Shown here: positions 21,585 to 30,028 of the stretch, in pieces
How positions within the stretch are numbered: position 1 is the first letter of the stretch
How the letters are laid out: every line of letters begins with the position of its first letter
Origin: Bacillota bacterium
GTDB taxonomy: Bacteria > Bacillota_I > Bacilli_A > Erysipelotrichales > Erysipelotrichaceae
Direction of reading: 5' to 3'
Assembly: GCA_023388995.1 (NCBI GenBank)
Contig: JAEWFD010000044.1
Span: 1-50,149 of the forward strand
DNA length: 50,149 nt
Position numbers and translations under genes: made by a program
Notes under the pieces: generated by a model
The model's input: only the letters and a program-made list of their open reading frames with translations
Database searches by the model: none
Told to the model about the DNA's origin: nothing

Positions 21585-23160
21585 GTTCTTAACTTTGCTG
21601 CGTGTAGAAATAATGCAATTGTTCAGATCAATTTATCCTGCAAAACGCAAGGGCAGCTCGGGTGCTATGATAATTGCGATTTTGCTTCCTGCGGCATTAT
21701 GTCTGTATACAACAGGGACTTATACTGCAGTTATTATCACGCAGCTGCCTGCTCAGTATAGCTATGTGCTTTTGATGATGGGGGCAGTTCTGGTTGTGGG
21801 GTTGTTGTTTTCTCTGACATTTTACAGTGCGGGGGGCCATTTATTTCGCTTCAAAGATCACGATCTTCTCATGAGTTTGCCTATTGACAGATCTTTGATT
21901 TTTACGAATAAGCTAGTTGCTTATTGGCTGTATCACTATTATTTTACGTTCTTTTTACTGGTAGCACCGGTTTGCGGCTATCTCTACCAAACAGGCTTTT
22001 CCTTGTTATTTTTGGTTTATGCAATATTTGGCAGCTTGTTCTTGCCGATGATACCGCTGCTAATTTCTGCCTTCTTTGCCTTTTTTGTGGAATTGATTGC
22101 CAGCAGGTTTCGCTTGCGCAATCAAATTCAATTGCTTACTTCCCTGGTTCTAATCCTTGCTATTGTTGTCGGATCAACACAAATTAATCAATTGCTGACA
22201 GCTTCGATGCAAGATATCAATGCGATTTGGAACTTGCTGCAAACGTATTTGCCGTTTGTTTACTATTATGTTCACGGTCTTGCGACAATGTCTGCAATGG
22301 AAATCTTGATAGGCGTGGGTATCTCCTGTTTGGCAGGAATCTTGTTTATTCTATTCTTCCAAAAAGCATTTCAAACATTTAATCAAGCTGGAAATATCAG
22401 CAAGAGAACGACAAAGAAAGTGCAATTCAACAGCAAAGAAAAAAGCATTGTTGCTTCCATGTTCCAAAAAGAATGGAATCGCTATATCAACATGCCAATG
22501 TATGTCTTAAATACGATTGTCGGACCTCTGCTTGTTCTTTTAGGAACATTGTATCTCTTGGTAAAAACACCTGCTGATCTGGCTGTATTGCTGGATATGC
22601 CGAATGTAAAAGAGCAATTTTTTCCTCTTCTGCTGGCAGGACTTTGCTTTATGAGCGTAACAAGCTGCACCACTGCTTCTTCGATTTCCCTAGAAGGCAA
22701 ATCGCTGTGGCTCTTAAAATCACTGCCGGTTGCAGCAAAACAAATTTTCTTTGCGAAAATTGGCGTGAATCTGGTTGTGCTGCTTCCGACATTTCTGTTG
22801 TCCGGATTGCTTTTGGCTATGCGGCTTAAATTTTCAGCAATGCAGGTAGTGATCATATGCTTGATGTGTGTGTTGGTAAGCATTTTTACCAGTATAATCG
22901 GGCTTCTTGTAAACTTGCTGTTTCCTAAACTGGATTGGGTCAGTGAGGTACAAGTAGTGAAGCAAAGTTTAAGTGTCATCTTGTCCATGGCGATCGGAGC
23001 CATTGTATTTGGCGGTATGTTCTTCTTGTTTTATAAATTAGGCAATATCGCTTCTGTCGCAACATTCATCTGGATTGGCATCGCAGTGATTGCTTTGCTG
23101 GACGTGATATTGTGGATGGTGCTGCTAACACAAGGAAAAATTTTGTTTGAAAAGCTATAA
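21568..23160 (+). CDS. ABC-2 type exporter permease
   Basis: About 530 residues with some twelve hydrophobic segments, the size and layout of the large single-chain ABC-2 permeases of Bacillota (YtrC/SkfF-like size class). LFRFKDHDLLMSLPIDRSLI near 95 and the matching LEGKSLWLLKSLPVAAKQIF near 380 are the repeated motif of the two halves. ATG 21577 (MNKFLTLLRVEIMQ) is an alternative start. Overlaps the ATPase gene. Substrate unknown. Confidence 0.85.
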   Translation: MINMNKFLTLLRVEIMQLFRSIYPAKRKGSSGAMIIAILLPAALCLYTTGTYTAVIITQLPAQYSYVLLMMGAVLVVGLLFSLTFYSAGGHLFRFKDHDLLMSLPIDRSLIFTNKLVAYWLYHYYFTFFLLVAPVCGYLYQTGFSLLFLVYAIFGSLFLPMIPLLISAFFAFFVELIASRFRLRNQIQLLTSLVLILAIVVGSTQINQLLTASMQDINAIWNLLQTYLPFVYYYVHGLATMSAMEILIGVGISCLAGILFILFFQKAFQTFNQAGNISKRTTKKVQFNSKEKSIVASMFQKEWNRYINMPMYVLNTIVGPLLVLLGTLYLLVKTPADLAVLLDMPNVKEQFFPLLLAGLCFMSVTSCTTASSISLEGKSLWLLKSLPVAAKQIFFAKIGVNLVVLLPTFLLSGLLLAMRLKFSAMQVVIICLMCVLVSIFTSIIGLLVNLLFPKLDWVSEVQVVKQSLSVILSMAIGAIVFGGMFFLFYKLGNIASVATFIWIGIAVIALLDVILWMVLLTQGKILFEKL

Positions 23161-23177
23161 TATACATTTCCAATAAT

Positions 23178-23216
23178 AAATGCCGAGGTTGCAAAGAAAC
23201 AACACCGGCATTTTTT
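23178..23216. terminator. Bidirectional terminator between exporter and HNH genes
   Basis: AATGCCG / CGGCATT outer stem, GTTG / CAAC inner stem, 8-base loop, then T run. Placed between the convergent ends at 23160 and 23246. Confidence 0.8.
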
Positions 23217-23245
23217 ACATATTAAGGCAAAATACAATGAACGCG

Positions 23246-24253
23246 TCATAGACCTTTGCGTTTAAAATAAACTTTTTGGTGATATGCCAGAAACTGCTGC
23301 CGCATCGGTGTAAGCAAATTTCTGGGAAGCACATAGCTAGGATCTACTTGATACTTTTGGTAATCTTGTTTTGCGATGAAATCGGAGATCAGCAAACGGC
23401 CATCTCCATCAAAACTCAAATAGCCTTGGTCAAACAAGTAGTCATGATTGCGGCATAGGAGAATTCCGTTTTGATAGTCTGCAGCTTCCAGCAAGTGTCC
23501 GCAGTCACGGAAAGGTTTGATATGGCTTGCAATCAACATTTGGGGAATTTGAATCTGACAAATGGAACATTGATGTTCTTGTTCATGAAATAATGTATCC
23601 TTAAAAAGACTTTGCAATCCTTCACTTACATCACGCTTTTCAGGAATACCGGAGAAAGGGATGATTGACTGAATCAGCTTGCGGTTGGGATATGCTGCCA
23701 TAGGTTCCTGCTGGTTTTTAAAACCATATTGCTCGAGCTTGGCGGTATCGTTGATATAAGCAGCCATGGTGACAGATGTGATCAGCTGAGCAGGATCATC
23801 TGCTTGAATGGCCTCAAGAAACGGGAAAAAATGAGAACGCACTTTGAAAACAGGACCCTTGCTTTCAAACAAGGATAATTCCATGCAAGCCGGAGCAAGA
23901 ACGGGAACCTTTGCACACAACTTTTGAATATCTGCACTGGTGAAAGATTTTTGGCCATCTAACTTTGGACAACCGATCGCTTCAAAAAAGCCAAGTGCCT
24001 CCGAAACGCTGAAATGAGGTGCACGAGAAAAAACAGTGAGCGGTACACATAGATCAAATGTGCTACGTACGGGCTTCAATAAGCGGTGCTCCAGCAATTG
24101 ATGTATTAGGTCCGTAACTTCCTGCTTGGATACAACGGGATGGGTATGGTTTTGCCGTGCCAGAATTTCCGCAATTAATTGGTCTTTTGTCAAGTCATAT
24201 TGTTCAATACGATCGATAATTTGCAAGCTGCTTTTTAAAATGAATTTGTTCAT
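23246..24253 (-). CDS. HNH endonuclease domain protein
   Basis: 335 residues. The C-terminal third is an HNH nuclease of the restriction-associated HNH_2 type: Cys229 and Cys232 (CSIC), His244 (ASHIKP), Asn262 (YQNGILLC), and His270 (RNHDYLFDQGYLS). The first 220 residues are of unknown fold, with an N-terminal region that looks like a winged helix (TKDQLIAEILARQ). Start chosen at the ATG behind AGGAG; the longer reading to 24271 lacks a site. No methyltransferase is next to it. Confidence 0.82.
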   Translation of the reverse strand: MNKFILKSSLQIIDRIEQYDLTKDQLIAEILARQNHTHPVVSKQEVTDLIHQLLEHRLLKPVRSTFDLCVPLTVFSRAPHFSVSEALGFFEAIGCPKLDGQKSFTSADIQKLCAKVPVLAPACMELSLFESKGPVFKVRSHFFPFLEAIQADDPAQLITSVTMAAYINDTAKLEQYGFKNQQEPMAAYPNRKLIQSIIPFSGIPEKRDVSEGLQSLFKDTLFHEQEHQCSICQIQIPQMLIASHIKPFRDCGHLLEAADYQNGILLCRNHDYLFDQGYLSFDGDGRLLISDFIAKQDYQKYQVDPSYVLPRNLLTPMRQQFLAYHQKVYFKRKGL

Positions 24254-24375
24254 ATGCAATCTCCTCAACAATAATTATAGGAAAATTTTTAAAAAAAGAT
24301 AGATAGGTGACAATTTATGGCGGAATTCGACATTCTGGTAATATTACAATGAAGCCAAGAAAGAGGGTGTAACTT

Positions 24376-25059
24376 GTGAAAGGACCAGGAATCCAAGATT
24401 ATTTGCAAAAAATTCAGGAAATAAAGTTAGATGCTCAAATGCATGGGTCATCATCGATTGATGTTAGTTCAAAAGAATTGCATGCTTTGATGTCACCAAA
24501 CCATGCAACGATGCCGACATGCTGTCAAGCGTTGTATAAATGCATGTTGAAAGACGATGAGATTTTAAAACGTCCGAAAGGGAAAACGGGCTTTGGTTCC
24601 CATCTGATTATTCGCTTCCATGTGGAAGATTTGGAAAGAGAGCCGTTCTTCGAAGCAAAACGGCGCGGCCGTCCGCCAAAGAGTGCGGTGGAAGAACAGT
24701 TGATTCGTTACCGGTTCCGCAAAGGCGGAAATGAATTACCACGTCTTGTGAAAGCTTGGCTGGAAGAGCGAGGCTGGGAAACATTGGAGCATAATCGTTT
24801 CATTGAAGCCAAAAAAGAAGATGAAAAATGGTTCATCGATATCTATCAGGCGACAAGAGGGCGAAAAATGCCGCTGCCCAATAAGCTCACCGAGGTTATC
24901 AAAAAGATGGAAGATGAAAAAGCATATTACAGTGTTGCACTAGTTGATTCCCCGATTTATCGCCGGCAATGGAATGAGATTCCGGATGTAGCGAAAGATC
25001 GTTTAAAAGTAAGTGTTCTGCTGGCAGATCGAACGGGGCAAATATTGGAAATGAAATAA
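24376..25059 (+). CDS. AT-hook protein of unknown function
   Basis: 227 residues, GTG start at 24376 behind GAGGGTG. An AT-hook (AKRRGRPPKS, residues 94-103) sits between an N-terminal region (IQDYLQKIQEIKLDAQ, then MPTCCQALYKCM) that looks like a DNA-binding fold, and a C-terminal region (WLEERGWETLEH, PLPNKLTEVIKKMEDE, VALVDSPIYRRQWNEIP) that could be nuclease-like. I do not recognise a named family. It stands next to the divergent HNH gene, with a 10-base palindrome GTAATATTAC (24338-24347) in the 122-base gap. Confidence 0.7.
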   Translation: MKGPGIQDYLQKIQEIKLDAQMHGSSSIDVSSKELHALMSPNHATMPTCCQALYKCMLKDDEILKRPKGKTGFGSHLIIRFHVEDLEREPFFEAKRRGRPPKSAVEEQLIRYRFRKGGNELPRLVKAWLEERGWETLEHNRFIEAKKEDEKWFIDIYQATRGRKMPLPNKLTEVIKKMEDEKAYYSVALVDSPIYRRQWNEIPDVAKDRLKVSVLLADRTGQILEMK

Positions 25060-25062
25060 AGG

Positions 25063-25107
25063 AAATCCTCATGAACGATCCATGTGATACATCATGAGGG
25101 TTTTTTA
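25063..25107 (+). terminator. Intrinsic terminator after the AT-hook gene
   Basis: AAA-CCTCATGA (25067-25074) pairs with TCATGAGG (25092-25099), followed by G and six T. Confidence 0.85.
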
Positions 25108-25125
25108 TTGATTTTCCAGAATAGT

Positions 25126-25392
25126 TTGCCCTGTTTCAAAAGATATGATACGATAGGAAAAAGAAGGAGATGTCCCTATTGCCAGGCAGAAATGAAGGCA
25201 GGTCATGTGACAGCGCGAGGCGGAAGCGGCATGCATTGGCTGCCGGACCACGAAACATTGCCGTTTGTTGTTACTGACAAAAAAGTACATGCAAAGCAGG
25301 GTCTCACTTTATGGGCAAGTGAAAAAGTCTGTTCTGTAGAGGTTGAAGCAGAAGTTTGCATGGCATGCAGGAAATTGATTATATCGTTTTAA
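25126..25392 (+). CDS. Small Cys-rich protein, DUF6487-like
   Basis: The frame carries CPYCQAEMKAGHVTARGG and later CMACRKL, two Cys pairs suited to bind zinc; I place it with DUF6487 (N-terminal CPYC, C-terminal ACRK). Homologs, as I recall them, start just before CPYC. Here the good ribosome site AAGAAGGAG precedes an ATG (25171) in the wrong frame, so either TTG 25126 without a ribosome site is used or the start was damaged. The start is therefore uncertain. Confidence 0.55.
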   Translation: MPCFKRYDTIGKRRRCPYCQAEMKAGHVTARGGSGMHWLPDHETLPFVVTDKKVHAKQGLTLWASEKVCSVEVEAEVCMACRKLIISF

Positions 25393-25395
25393 ATG

Positions 25396-25429
25396 AAAAA
25401 AGATCGAACATATTCTGCCGATCTTTTTT
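25396..25429. terminator. Bidirectional terminator between convergent genes
   Basis: AAAAAAGATCG and CGATCTTTTTT, perfect 11-base stem with a 12-base loop, between the Cys-rich gene and the minus-strand gene ending at 25438. Confidence 0.85.
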
Positions 25430-25437
25430 GCTGCCTA

Positions 25438-26112
25438 TTACAATTCGGTATAATTATTCTTTTTATTAATTTCCGCAATCAAGGACTGCCAAGTATTGCA
25501 GCCTGCAACACCATCTACCCGCAGCTTGTGATCTGTTTGGTATTTCATAACGGCATTCTTCGTGTTGTTGTCGAATTGTCCGGTTAAATAGTTTGCCGGC
25601 AGATAATTTAGGAAACCAAGTGCATCCTGCAATGCTAAAACATAGGTAGAAATGTCATTGATTCGCAGCAGCGGATAAGATACATATTCGCATGCAGGCG
25701 GTTTATAGGAATCTGTGAGTTCGATATAACCAGCCGTGTATTGCGGATCATTAATGAAAGTCCAGTAACGATATGGAGATATCGTCAAATAGAAAGCATT
25801 TTGAACTTCTTCAGACATGTTTTCCAGGCTCAGATAGACACCAGCTGTTACATTGGAGCGTGGTGCATAACCTGGTTCTGAAATGCGATGAAAGCCATCT
25901 TTGACTTGAACTGGCCGTTTCCAAACCTGTCTGGTTTTATTCCAGTCTTCCATCATATCCTTGGTTGTCCATATAGTGTCTGTATTGCTGTTCTTCATGA
26001 ACTCTTTCACGAGCAAAGAGTTGCCTTCGTTATAAGGCATTGGATCATCCGGGTTGCGGTTATACAATTCAAATACATGATCATCTTGATCATATACAAA
26101 TACTCTGACCAT
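25438..26112 (-). CDS. Peptidoglycan-binding protein with degenerate M15-like domain
   Basis: 224 residues, tandem paralog of the gene at 26123-26800 and alignable to it without gaps over the first 140 residues (DDPMP at 22-26, WTTK at 48-51, PPAC/RPAC at 138-141). The three zinc-ligand positions of the sister are lost: Val88, Ser95 and Leu132. The C-terminal peptidoglycan-binding domain is kept (VLALQDALGFLNYL, VDGVAGCNTWQSLI). No signal peptide. Probably a non-catalytic wall-binding protein. Ribosome site AGGAGG. Confidence 0.75.
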   Translation of the reverse strand: MVRVFVYDQDDHVFELYNRNPDDPMPYNEGNSLLVKEFMKNSNTDTIWTTKDMMEDWNKTRQVWKRPVQVKDGFHRISEPGYAPRSNVTAGVYLSLENMSEEVQNAFYLTISPYRYWTFINDPQYTAGYIELTDSYKPPACEYVSYPLLRINDISTYVLALQDALGFLNYLPANYLTGQFDNNTKNAVMKYQTDHKLRVDGVAGCNTWQSLIAEINKKNNYTEL

Positions 26113-26122
26113 ATTGTTCCTC

Positions 26123-26800
26123 CTAATCCACTACGGTGGCTGTACGTCCGATACCTACAACCTCACCGGTAAGCTTTTTCCATGTCTCACACCCCGCAAT
26201 ACCATCCGGGCTAAGATTGTTGGCCCTTTGGAATGCACTCAGCGCTTTAGCGGTATTTTCTCCGAAAATGCCATCTAGTCCTCTTGTGGAATAGCCTAGC
26301 GCATTTAGTGCATCTTGCAGAACTAACACATAAACACCACGGCTGCCACGGCGCAGCATCGGATAGCCGGCGCCGCAAGCAGGCCGTCCATATCGGCGGT
26401 CAAAATGGACCCAAGTTGGCGTCATTGCAATTGGCTCCACATATCCCCAGACGTTCAATTCCTTTGCCAGTTCGTACAACTCTAAGCGTTCTTTTCTGCT
26501 GGCATTTTGCATGGTATCAAAAGATACACCTGCATAATGCTGGCTTTGCAATCCATGGCCGCCTTCCCAAATCCGTTTAAAGGCATATCCGACATAAATA
26601 TCTCTTCCGAATGACCGCCGGGTAATATTCCAAGCTTCCATTGCACGTTTTGTTGTCCACAATACATTGGAGCGCGAAGAACCGCGGAATTCATTTAATA
26701 ATAAAGTACGATCATAGGAAAAGGGCATTGGATCATCTTCGTTCAGGTTGTAATGAAACAATTTGTTTTCAGTTTCGTCATACACAATTACTTTTGTCAC
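26123..26800 (-). CDS. M15-like peptidase domain plus peptidoglycan-binding domain
   Basis: 225 residues. The middle part has the zinc pattern of M15 D-Ala-D-Ala peptidases: His88-x2-Gly-x3-Asp95 (SQHYAGVSFD) and Trp-x-His132 (TPTWVHFD). The C-terminus is a PG_binding_1 repeat (LRRGSRGVYVLVLQDALNAL, LDGIFGENT, PDGIAGCETW). No signal peptide, so it may act in the mother cell or forespore, or leave by lysis. GTG 26800 follows AGAGGTGAG; the reading up to 26923 has no site. Catalysis is inferred from the motif only. Confidence 0.75.
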   Translation of the reverse strand: MTKVIVYDETENKLFHYNLNEDDPMPFSYDRTLLLNEFRGSSRSNVLWTTKRAMEAWNITRRSFGRDIYVGYAFKRIWEGGHGLQSQHYAGVSFDTMQNASRKERLELYELAKELNVWGYVEPIAMTPTWVHFDRRYGRPACGAGYPMLRRGSRGVYVLVLQDALNALGYSTRGLDGIFGENTAKALSAFQRANNLSPDGIAGCETWKKLTGEVVGIGRTATVVD

Positions 26801-27170
26801 AAACTCACCTCTGTCATGGTTCAGTATATGTGTGCAACGGTCAAAACAGTACCATCTTGATCGATTTGCGAGTAAAATTGGATCATTAAAAGAAGATTTT
26901 TTAGTTTCGTTTGTAATGATCAAAAAAGATCTTAGCTAAAATCCATTGCAGAATGTGATTTTTTGATTGGCTTTATAGATATAAAAAGTAAATGAAGTGA
27001 TATAATTACTCATTTAATATACAAAATAATAAATTAAATGTTCATTTGATGAGGGTGTTTTATCAATGTTTATATTACCTAAAGATTGACTTATCAAGGA
27101 AATATTGTTACTATGTAATGTGTGATGTTCTATCATTATGAATGGAAAAAATACAAGGAGGATCCTCGTT
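26801..27170. other. 370-base AT-rich divergent intergenic region
   Basis: Lies between the minus-strand wall-protein pair and the flagellar cluster. Contains AT-rich tracts, GATC-A6-GATC (26919-26932), ATTTAAT/ATTAAAT-type short inverted repeats near 27014-27040, and the promoter at 27086-27114. No small ORF with a ribosome site was seen apart from flgB itself. Confidence 0.6.
27086..27114 (+). promoter_or_regulatory. Promoter of the flagellar cluster
   Basis: TTGACT (27086-27091), 17-base spacer, TACTAT (27109-27114), 56 bases before the flgB start. Sigma-A type, fitting an early-class flagellar operon whose own sigma28 gene lies at its distal end. Confidence 0.6.
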
Positions 27171-27533
27171 ATGTTGTTTAAAACAAAAGAATTTACAATG
27201 ATGCAAAGCGGACTCGATGCACTATGGATGAAACAACGAGTTATTCAGAATAATATTGCCAATTATGAAACACCGGGCTTTAAGACAAAACATGTTTCTT
27301 TCCATGAACTGTTAAGCACCGAAATGAAAGACGGCAAACCAGTGGAGGTTTCCAACTACAACGCAACGATCACAACAGATCAAAGCACATCCGCTCGGCT
27401 GGATGGAAACAATGTGGATTTAGATAAAGAATCATTGGAGTTATGGGAAGCTTATGCGCAATATGCATACTTAACGGATAAGGTAAAAGGACAATTTACC
27501 AACATGCGTTATGTGATTAATTCATTTAAGTAA
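27171..27533 (+). CDS. flgB: Flagellar basal-body rod protein FlgB
   Basis: 120 residues. Proximal rod subunit. MMQSGLDALWMKQRVIQNNI and ANYETPGFKTKHVSF are the N-terminal rod signature, and the C-terminal helix is ELWEAYAQYAYLTDKVKGQF. ATG 27171 follows AAGGAGGAT. First gene of the flagellar cluster. Confidence 0.94.
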   Translation: MLFKTKEFTMMQSGLDALWMKQRVIQNNIANYETPGFKTKHVSFHELLSTEMKDGKPVEVSNYNATITTDQSTSARLDGNNVDLDKESLELWEAYAQYAYLTDKVKGQFTNMRYVINSFK

Positions 27534-27547
27534 ACGGAGGGTATTAT

Positions 27548-27982
27548 ATGTCATTCTTAAAATCACTGAATATTGCGGGTTCTGCACTAACAGCACAACG
27601 ATTCCGCATAGATATTATCGCTCAAAACCTGGCAAACTTAAGTACAACCAGAACAAGTTCCGGTGACCCTTATCGGCGGAAACAGGTTATATTTGAGGAG
27701 CAGCAGCTTTCGTTTGATCGAATTTTGTCGAATTCTGTCAAAGAAGGTCAGGATGGAGGGGTGCGTGTCACCTCGGTCGTAGAAAGCCAGCAAGACTTTA
27801 TTCCGGTTTATGATCCTTCGCATCCAGATGCAAATGCAGATGGATACGTCATGATGCCGAATGTAAACCGTACAGAAGAACAAGTAGACTTGATGGCGGC
27901 AAGCAGAGCATATGAGGCGAACTTGGTTTCTTTGAGTATTGTAAAAGCCATGGCAATGAAGGCATTGGATATTGGGAAATAA
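27548..27982 (+). CDS. flgC: Flagellar basal-body rod protein FlgC
   Basis: 144 residues. Rod subunit with N-terminal SLNIAGSALTAQRFRIDIIA and QNLANLST, the Pro-rich YDPSHPDANADGYVMMPNVN motif and C-terminal helix MAASRAYEANLVSLSIVKAM that packs into the rod. Fifteen bases after flgB with GGAGGG. Confidence 0.95.
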   Translation: MSFLKSLNIAGSALTAQRFRIDIIAQNLANLSTTRTSSGDPYRRKQVIFEEQQLSFDRILSNSVKEGQDGGVRVTSVVESQQDFIPVYDPSHPDANADGYVMMPNVNRTEEQVDLMAASRAYEANLVSLSIVKAMAMKALDIGK

Positions 27983-28065
27983 TTCCTAGTCAACGAAATA
28001 GGAATGCCATTTTACAATCAGTACAATAAAAACAAAACTTTGATAGAAAGATTAGGGTGATTTTG

Positions 28066-28374
28066 ATGTTTATAGTACCAATTACACCGATGCAGATTAC
28101 GGCAGAAATTCAAAAATCGAATGCTGTTCAGCAGGTAAATGAGACAGCATCAGGGGCTTCGTTTTCAAATTTATTTCAATCAGCTATTGATCAATTGAAA
28201 GAAGCAGAAGCTGTTACTCAGCAGGATGCAAAGGATCTGGCAATGGGCAATGCCGATGACCTGCATACCATTATGATTAATTCAACGAAATATGCTACGG
28301 CATTGGAATTGACAGTGCAGTTAGCAAGCAAAGCAGTTAATGCTTACAACGAAATAATGAGGATGCAAATTTAG
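28066..28374 (+). CDS. fliE: Flagellar hook-basal body complex protein FliE
   Basis: 102 residues; adapter between the MS ring and the rod. Family marks SFSNLFQSAIDQLKEAE, then DLHTIMINSTKYATALELTV and QLASKAVNAYNEIMRMQI. ATG 28066 sits 6 bases after AGGGTGA; GTG 28057 in frame is a weaker alternative. Confidence 0.92.
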   Translation: MFIVPITPMQITAEIQKSNAVQQVNETASGASFSNLFQSAIDQLKEAEAVTQQDAKDLAMGNADDLHTIMINSTKYATALELTVQLASKAVNAYNEIMRMQI

Positions 28375-28434
28375 ATTGTTTGCAGTTGAGTTTGGGTGGA
28401 CTTAATGTTGAATTAGCAAAGGATGAAGAGAAGG

Positions 28435-30027
28435 ATGAATAAACAATTTAAGCTTGCATTTTTGAAGATTGTGAAGTTCTGGCAGGGATTGGCAAATAGC
28501 CTTAAAGTGATGATTCTTGCTGGAGTTGCGGTTGCACTGGTATTGGCTATTTCAGTGCCTTTTGTGCTTCGAGGCAAGAGCGGGGCGGATTCATCTGTTC
28601 TATACCATAATTTATCAAGTGACGAGAGTTCCAAAATTTACGCTGCGCTCCAAGAGATGTCAGTAAATGTCAGTATGAACTCCAAGGGGGAAATTATTGT
28701 CCCTGCAAAAGATGTCAATTATTTGAAACTGCAGCTAAGCACCCTTGGATATCCAAAATCGGCGCTTAGCTATGATACTTTTTCAAGCAATACCGGATTT
28801 ATGACAACGGAGCTCGAAAAGAAACAATATTTGCTGATGGATTTGCAAAACAGATTGCAAGAAACAATTCGCTGGATTGATGGTGTCAATGATGCTGTCG
28901 TAACATTAAATGTTCCGCAAGAAAGCAATTATATCTGGGAAACAAGCTCCCAGCAAAGTACTGGTTCAGTCATGCTGTCAATGGGGATCGATCAAGTGAT
29001 ATCCAGCCGTCAGGTTGCGGCAATCAAAAACCTGGTCGCCAGCAGTGTTCCGAAGATGAATGGCAAAGATGTAACAGTAATTAATGCTGCTACAGGTACA
29101 GAGTTTACGGTTGCAGATGAGAATGAAGGCATGAATGGAAATCTTCTGCAGCTGCAGTTTGAACGTGAAGTAGAAAAGAAAATGGAAGATAAAGTATTGA
29201 ATTTGCTGACACTTCCATATGGCATAAATAACGTGCGGGTCAGTGCTACCGTGGTATTGGACTACGACAAAATGCTGCAGGAAGAGATGCAATATATTCC
29301 GGAGCTGGATGGCAAGGGTGTCATCGAGACCTTGGAAGAGTGGTACTCTTCCAACAAAGATGGAGTTTCCAGCGGCATTGTCGGAGAAGAAGACAATACC
29401 GATGTTCCGACTTATCCGCAAATTGGAGATCAAAATCAAGAAATCGATGAATTCAATAATAAAGCAAAATACTTAGTTAGTTATATTAAGAAGCAAATTG
29501 AAAGAAATAATGCTATTTTGAAATCAAATTCTATTTCTGTTGTAGTACATAATCATGCTATTACGGATGAAAACCGGGAGGCATTGGTGAATACCATTTC
29601 CAAGGCAGTGAATGTAAATGTAGCGGATGTTATGATAAATAGCTTCACAGTGGAAGGTGGTAATGGCAATGTGATTACAAATCCAATTACCAAATCAGAA
29701 ATTCCAATGCCGTATGTTATCGGAGCTATCATTTTAGGTTTGGTTTTGGTACTAATTATTATTTCTTTGATTCTCTATTACAGAAAGAAAACAAAACAGT
29801 TGTTGCTGCAAGCGGAAGAACAAGCTACTGCACAAGATAATGCTGCACTTGCACAATTGATGGAAATACAAAGAAATAAAGAACGAGAAAAAGAAAAAGA
29901 ACGGGAACTGGGGCAAATGCAATCTGCGAAGACCAGAGAAACATTGGAAAGCATTCAAAACTTCTCTTTTGCGAATCCGGAGATTGCAGCTACATTAATT
30001 CGTGATTTAATCAGGGAGGATGATTGA
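28435..30027 (+). CDS. fliF: Flagellar MS-ring protein FliF
   Basis: About 530 residues. Membrane helix 1 (VMILAGVAVALVLAISVPFV), ring-building motif region (SVLYHNLSSDESSKIYAALQ), second helix (YVIGAIILGLVLVLIIISLI) and the C-terminal FliG-binding tail NFSFANPEIAATLIRDLI. ATG 28435 lies about 9 bases behind AAAGGATGA; ATG 28423 is 12 bases upstream and too close to that site. A long charged coiled linker (RNKEREKEKERELGQ) precedes the tail. Confidence 0.95.
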   Translation: MNKQFKLAFLKIVKFWQGLANSLKVMILAGVAVALVLAISVPFVLRGKSGADSSVLYHNLSSDESSKIYAALQEMSVNVSMNSKGEIIVPAKDVNYLKLQLSTLGYPKSALSYDTFSSNTGFMTTELEKKQYLLMDLQNRLQETIRWIDGVNDAVVTLNVPQESNYIWETSSQQSTGSVMLSMGIDQVISSRQVAAIKNLVASSVPKMNGKDVTVINAATGTEFTVADENEGMNGNLLQLQFEREVEKKMEDKVLNLLTLPYGINNVRVSATVVLDYDKMLQEEMQYIPELDGKGVIETLEEWYSSNKDGVSSGIVGEEDNTDVPTYPQIGDQNQEIDEFNNKAKYLVSYIKKQIERNNAILKSNSISVVVHNHAITDENREALVNTISKAVNVNVADVMINSFTVEGGNGNVITNPITKSEIPMPYVIGAIILGLVLVLIIISLILYYRKKTKQLLLQAEEQATAQDNAALAQLMEIQRNKEREKEKERELGQMQSAKTRETLESIQNFSFANPEIAATLIRDLIREDD

Positions 30028-30028
30028 G

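Noticed and set aside
25084..25125. Upstream GTG start for the DUF6487-like protein
   Set aside because: This part lies in the loop and right arm of the terminator of the preceding gene and encodes no family sequence.
26924..27085. TATAAT at 27001-27006 as the main flagellar promoter
   Set aside because: No acceptable -35 element at 16-18 bases; the pair at 27086-27114 is better.
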